Shown here: piece by piece, positions 61,939 to 64,000 of the stretch
Layout: each line of letters begins with the position of its first letter
How positions within the stretch are numbered: the first letter of the stretch is position 1
DNA from: Miltoncostaea sp963771025
GTDB taxonomy: Bacteria > Actinomycetota > Thermoleophilia > Miltoncostaeales > Miltoncostaeaceae
Direction of reading: 5' to 3'
Length of the DNA: 64,000 nt
Assembly (NCBI GenBank): GCA_963771025.1
Contig: CAVYRL010000008.1
Coordinates: 62,001-126,000, forward strand
The notes under the pieces: model-generated
Told to the model about the DNA's origin: nothing
Databases searched by the model: none
What the model saw: the letters and a program-made list of their open reading frames with translations, nothing else
Position numbers and translations under genes: made by a program

Positions 61939-62339
61939 GCGGGAAGCATCCCGGCCCGCCGCACCAGGCCTGTCACCAGCGCCAGCGCGCCCAGGCCGGC
62001 CGCTATCGACACCGCCAGGTACGTCGCCGCCAGCGCGAGATGCCCATCCCTGCCCAGTTGGACCACCTCGAGCTGGAAGGTCGAGAAGGTGGTCAGGCCG
62101 CCACACAGGCCCGTGCCGACGAAGGGGCGACGGTAGGTGGTCGGAGGCAGCCGCTCCATGAGGCGGGTCCCGGCGTATCCGAGCAGCAGGCAGCCCACGA
62201 TGTTGGCGACGAAGGTGCCCCACGGCCAGCGCCCCGGCTCGGTGGGCATCAGGTCCGCCAGGCCCAGCCGCGCCCACGCGCCCAGCGCCCCGCCCACGGC
62301 GATCGCCGGGAGGGTCAGGTCTTGTGCGCGGCGCGGCAT
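61935..62339 (-). CDS. crcB: CrcB/Fluc fluoride channel subunit 2 (134 aa)
   Basis: The partner of the downstream crcB. Motifs are GGALGAWARLGLADL, WPWGTFVANIVGCLLLGYAG and the conserved GLTTFSTFQLE. Length is slightly longer than subunit 1, and arginine placement (RRAQ at the N-terminus, VRRAG at the C-terminus) differs, consistent with opposite topology. Upstream there is no room for a fluoride riboswitch on this strand before the divergent gene. Confidence 0.93.
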   Translation of the reverse strand: MPRRAQDLTLPAIAVGGALGAWARLGLADLMPTEPGRWPWGTFVANIVGCLLLGYAGTRLMERLPPTTYRRPFVGTGLCGGLTTFSTFQLEVVQLGRDGHLALAATYLAVSIAAGLGALALVTGLVRRAGMLPA

Positions 62340-62372
62340 CCGGGCGATGGTAGTCACTAACCTGGGGTGCCG

Positions 62373-63083
62373 ATGGAGCGCCGCGAATCGCCGTATCCCT
62401 GCACGATCGTGCGGCACCGGGGCGCCCGGCGCATGACGCTGCGCGTGATGTCCTCCGGGGTCCGGCTGACGATCCCGCCCCACACGCCGGCCCGCCAGGT
62501 GGACGCCTTCCTGCGGACGTCCGGCGACTGGGTGCGCACCCAGACGGCGCTCCTCCCCCCTCCCTCGGCTCCGCTCGCCGACGGCGATCGCCTGGCGTAC
62601 CTCGACGGGACGCTCGATCTGGTGGTCCGGATGGCCCCGGGGCAGCGGCCGCGGGTCCACCGTGACGGCAGCGCCCTGCACGTCGGGGTCACCGGCGGTG
62701 CGTCGGTCAACGCCCTCGTCGAGCGCTGGTACCGCCGCGAAGCACGCGAGGTGCTCCGCGCGCGCTCGCGGGTGCTGGCCGACCGGCTGGGCGTCACCCT
62801 GCTGGACGTCACCGTCCGCGACCCGCGCTCACGCTGGGGCAGCTGCTCGCGCGCCGGGCGGCTCTCCTACTCCTGGCGGCTGCTGCTGGCCCCGGAGAGC
62901 GTGCTCGACTACGTGGTGACGCACGAGGTGTGCCATCTGCGCCGGCCGGACCACTCCCACGCCTTCTGGGATCTGGTTCGCGAGGAGTTCCCCGGCGTCA
63001 ACGATGCCCGGTGGTGGCTGCGCGCGCACGGACCCGACCTGCACCGCGGCCCCTCGTGGCGGAGCACCGTGGCGTCCGGCTAG
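62373..63083 (+). CDS. YgjP-like (DUF45) predicted metallopeptidase (236 aa)
   Basis: The C-terminal half carries H184-E-x-x-H188 in VVTHEVCHLRRPDHSHAFW, with the extra histidines characteristic of the YgjP/WLM-like family. RDPRSRWGSCSRAGRLSYSW is the second family signature. The N-terminal half is a small beta domain starting ESPYPCTIVRHRGARRMTL. The function is unproven; proteins of this group resemble zinc peptidases and the DUF45/SprT fold. TAACCT lies nine bases before the ATG. Divergent from the crcB operon. Confidence 0.88.
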   Translation: MERRESPYPCTIVRHRGARRMTLRVMSSGVRLTIPPHTPARQVDAFLRTSGDWVRTQTALLPPPSAPLADGDRLAYLDGTLDLVVRMAPGQRPRVHRDGSALHVGVTGGASVNALVERWYRREAREVLRARSRVLADRLGVTLLDVTVRDPRSRWGSCSRAGRLSYSWRLLLAPESVLDYVVTHEVCHLRRPDHSHAFWDLVREEFPGVNDARWWLRAHGPDLHRGPSWRSTVASG

Positions 63084-63127
63084 GCGACGCCACGTGATCC
63101 GCGACGCCGGCGGCCGCCGAGGCGCCG

Positions 63128-64000
63128 TCAGCCCCGCCTGATCCGGAAGATGCGGTCCTCGATGTTGGCCGCGCCCAGCTGGTCGTTGCGGGCGAGGCTG
63201 TCCTTGCGCAGCACCTGGAGGCCCGCGAGCGCGCCGGGCACATCGAGGCCGTAGCCGGCGGTCCGCTCCCAGGCGTCGCCGGCGCGCAGGGTCTCGCCCT
63301 TGTCGGTGAGGACGTAGGCCAGCGCCCGCCAGCCGTACGGGTCCTCGTCCTCCTCCTCGATCACGCGCAGCGCCGCCTGCTCGGCCCCGTCGAGGTCTCC
63401 GCGCGCCCGGAGCGTCGCGGAGAGGGCGATCCACCCCGGGGCGTTCTCACGCACGGTCGAGAGCATGGCGACGCTCTCGCGCAGGGCCTTCTCGCTGCCG
63501 GCGATGTCGCCGACGTCACGCCGGGCGGCGCCCAGGGTGTTCAGCGATCCGGCCGTGACCTTCAGCGCATGCGCCCGCTCGGCCATCGCGAGGGCCTGGA
63601 GGCTGTGCCCCTCCACCCGCGCGCGCCGCGCGTCGCGGAGCGCGGTGGCGAAGTCGGAGACCCCCGCGGCCGCCGCGCGCTCCTCCTCGAGGGTCGCGCG
63701 CGCTTCGGCGCTGCCCAGGAACATCACGTCGCCCGGCGCCATGCGCGCGTCGTCGTCCCCGTAGTGCTCGATCCTGTCGCGCGCCACCCGCAGGCGCTCC
63801 TCGCGCTCGCTGATCGCCCGCGAAGCGGCGCTCGCGGCGCGCGCCGGAGATCGCGAGGCGTGCAGGAGGGCGTCGTACTCACGGCGCACGTCCGGGCGCA
63901 GCAGGGCCTTCTCGCCCTGATCGCAGAACGCCTTCTCGATCGCCCGCTTGTTCTGGGGCATCGGCGTGCCGGCGATCTCGCGGCGCTTGGCCTCGGCCGC
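63128..64000 (-). CDS. TPR-like protein with possible DnaJ-like start, 5' end outside window
   Basis: The reading frame is open through the right edge of the window, so the N-terminus is missing. The visible 290 residues begin AAEAKRREIAGTPMPQNKRA and include RPDVRREYDALLHA, which recalls the end of a J-domain (RREYD). TPR-like helical pairs follow (SLQALAMAERAHALKVTAGS, GDIAGSEKALRESVAMLSTV, RGDLDGAEQAALRVIEEEDE). A co-chaperone or scaffold role is possible. Confidence 0.6.
   Translation of the reverse strand, partial: AAEAKRREIAGTPMPQNKRAIEKAFCDQGEKALLRPDVRREYDALLHASRSPARAASAASRAISEREERLRVARDRIEHYGDDDARMAPGDVMFLGSAEARATLEEERAAAAGVSDFATALRDARRARVEGHSLQALAMAERAHALKVTAGSLNTLGAARRDVGDIAGSEKALRESVAMLSTVRENAPGWIALSATLRARGDLDGAEQAALRVIEEEDEDPYGWRALAYVLTDKGETLRAGDAWERTAGYGLDVPGALAGLQVLRKDSLARNDQLGAANIEDRIFRIRRG

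Noticed and set aside
62340..62372. GGCGATGG in the crcB upstream region, resembling the start of a fluoride riboswitch
   Set aside because: It lies on the strand opposite to crcB, and the rest of the pseudoknot consensus is missing; the gap is only 33 bp.

Overview
The window looks like chromosomal DNA of a high-GC actinobacterium (GC around 70 % by eye). The gene set fits the Thermoleophilia/Solirubrobacterales branch of Actinomycetota: an F420-type DDN reductase, dodecin, LtrA, DUF3891, DUF1918, a type IV pilus locus (pilMNO, prepilin peptidase, pilin) and an aro-pepP-efp-accB-accC-nusB superoperon. The lineage is inferred from gene content, not from a marker RNA gene. I recognised no tRNA, rRNA, CRISPR array, insertion sequence, phage or integrase, so this is core chromosome rather than a mobile island. 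Both window edges cut a gene.

Layout. 1-5.5 kb: the 5' part of an MMPL exporter operon, an aminotransferase and a CBS-DUF1918 protein. Two upstream regions here share a TCACCC/GGGTGA inverted-repeat element. 5.5-12.3 kb: recO, a frameshifted glutaredoxin, a SnoaL/DedA/P1-peptidase/mutM/divergent pyrimidine-phosphorylase operon, and a secreted PDZ-TPR protein. 12.4-20.1 kb: a DUF429 protein, dodecin, a UvrD-like helicase with a DUF3891 protein, and pyrG-M20 peptidase-Nudix. 20.3-27.6 kb: a ThiXYZ-like ABC transporter interleaved with two different amidohydrolases and divergent from tenA, which reads as a thiamine-pyrimidine salvage locus. 27.8-33.1 kb: dxs-tlyA-nadK-recN, with tlyA frameshifted.

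33-43 kb: a long minus-strand superoperon (aroC-aroK-aroB-aroQ-pepP-efp-accB fusion-accC-nusB-small protein) linking chorismate synthesis, translation elongation and fatty-acid initiation. The accB gene is a 588-residue fusion. Its N-terminal two thirds is a pyruvate-carboxylase-type carboxyltransferase module that has lost three of four metal ligands. 43-47 kb: LtrA, a KhtT/KhtU-like K+/H+ antiporter pair and an MscS channel. 47-54 kb: a pilus locus with a six-repeat Fn3-like secreted protein and a lipoprotein in the PilP position. 54-64 kb: rnhA, panE, htrA, an M50-CBS protease, metX-metW, a cupin, an MT0933-like antitoxin, a DUF190-crcB-crcB fluoride cluster, a YgjP-like metalloprotein and a truncated TPR protein.

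Two expression features recur. Genes inside operons are joined by 4-nt ATGA/GTGA stop-start overlaps about twenty times. Many operon-head genes lack a Shine-Dalgarno sequence and instead carry a TANNNT box 6-9 nt before the start codon, as expected for leaderless mRNAs. At least two genes (the one after nusB, and panE) have no ATG/GTG/TTG that keeps the protein intact and appear to start at CTG.
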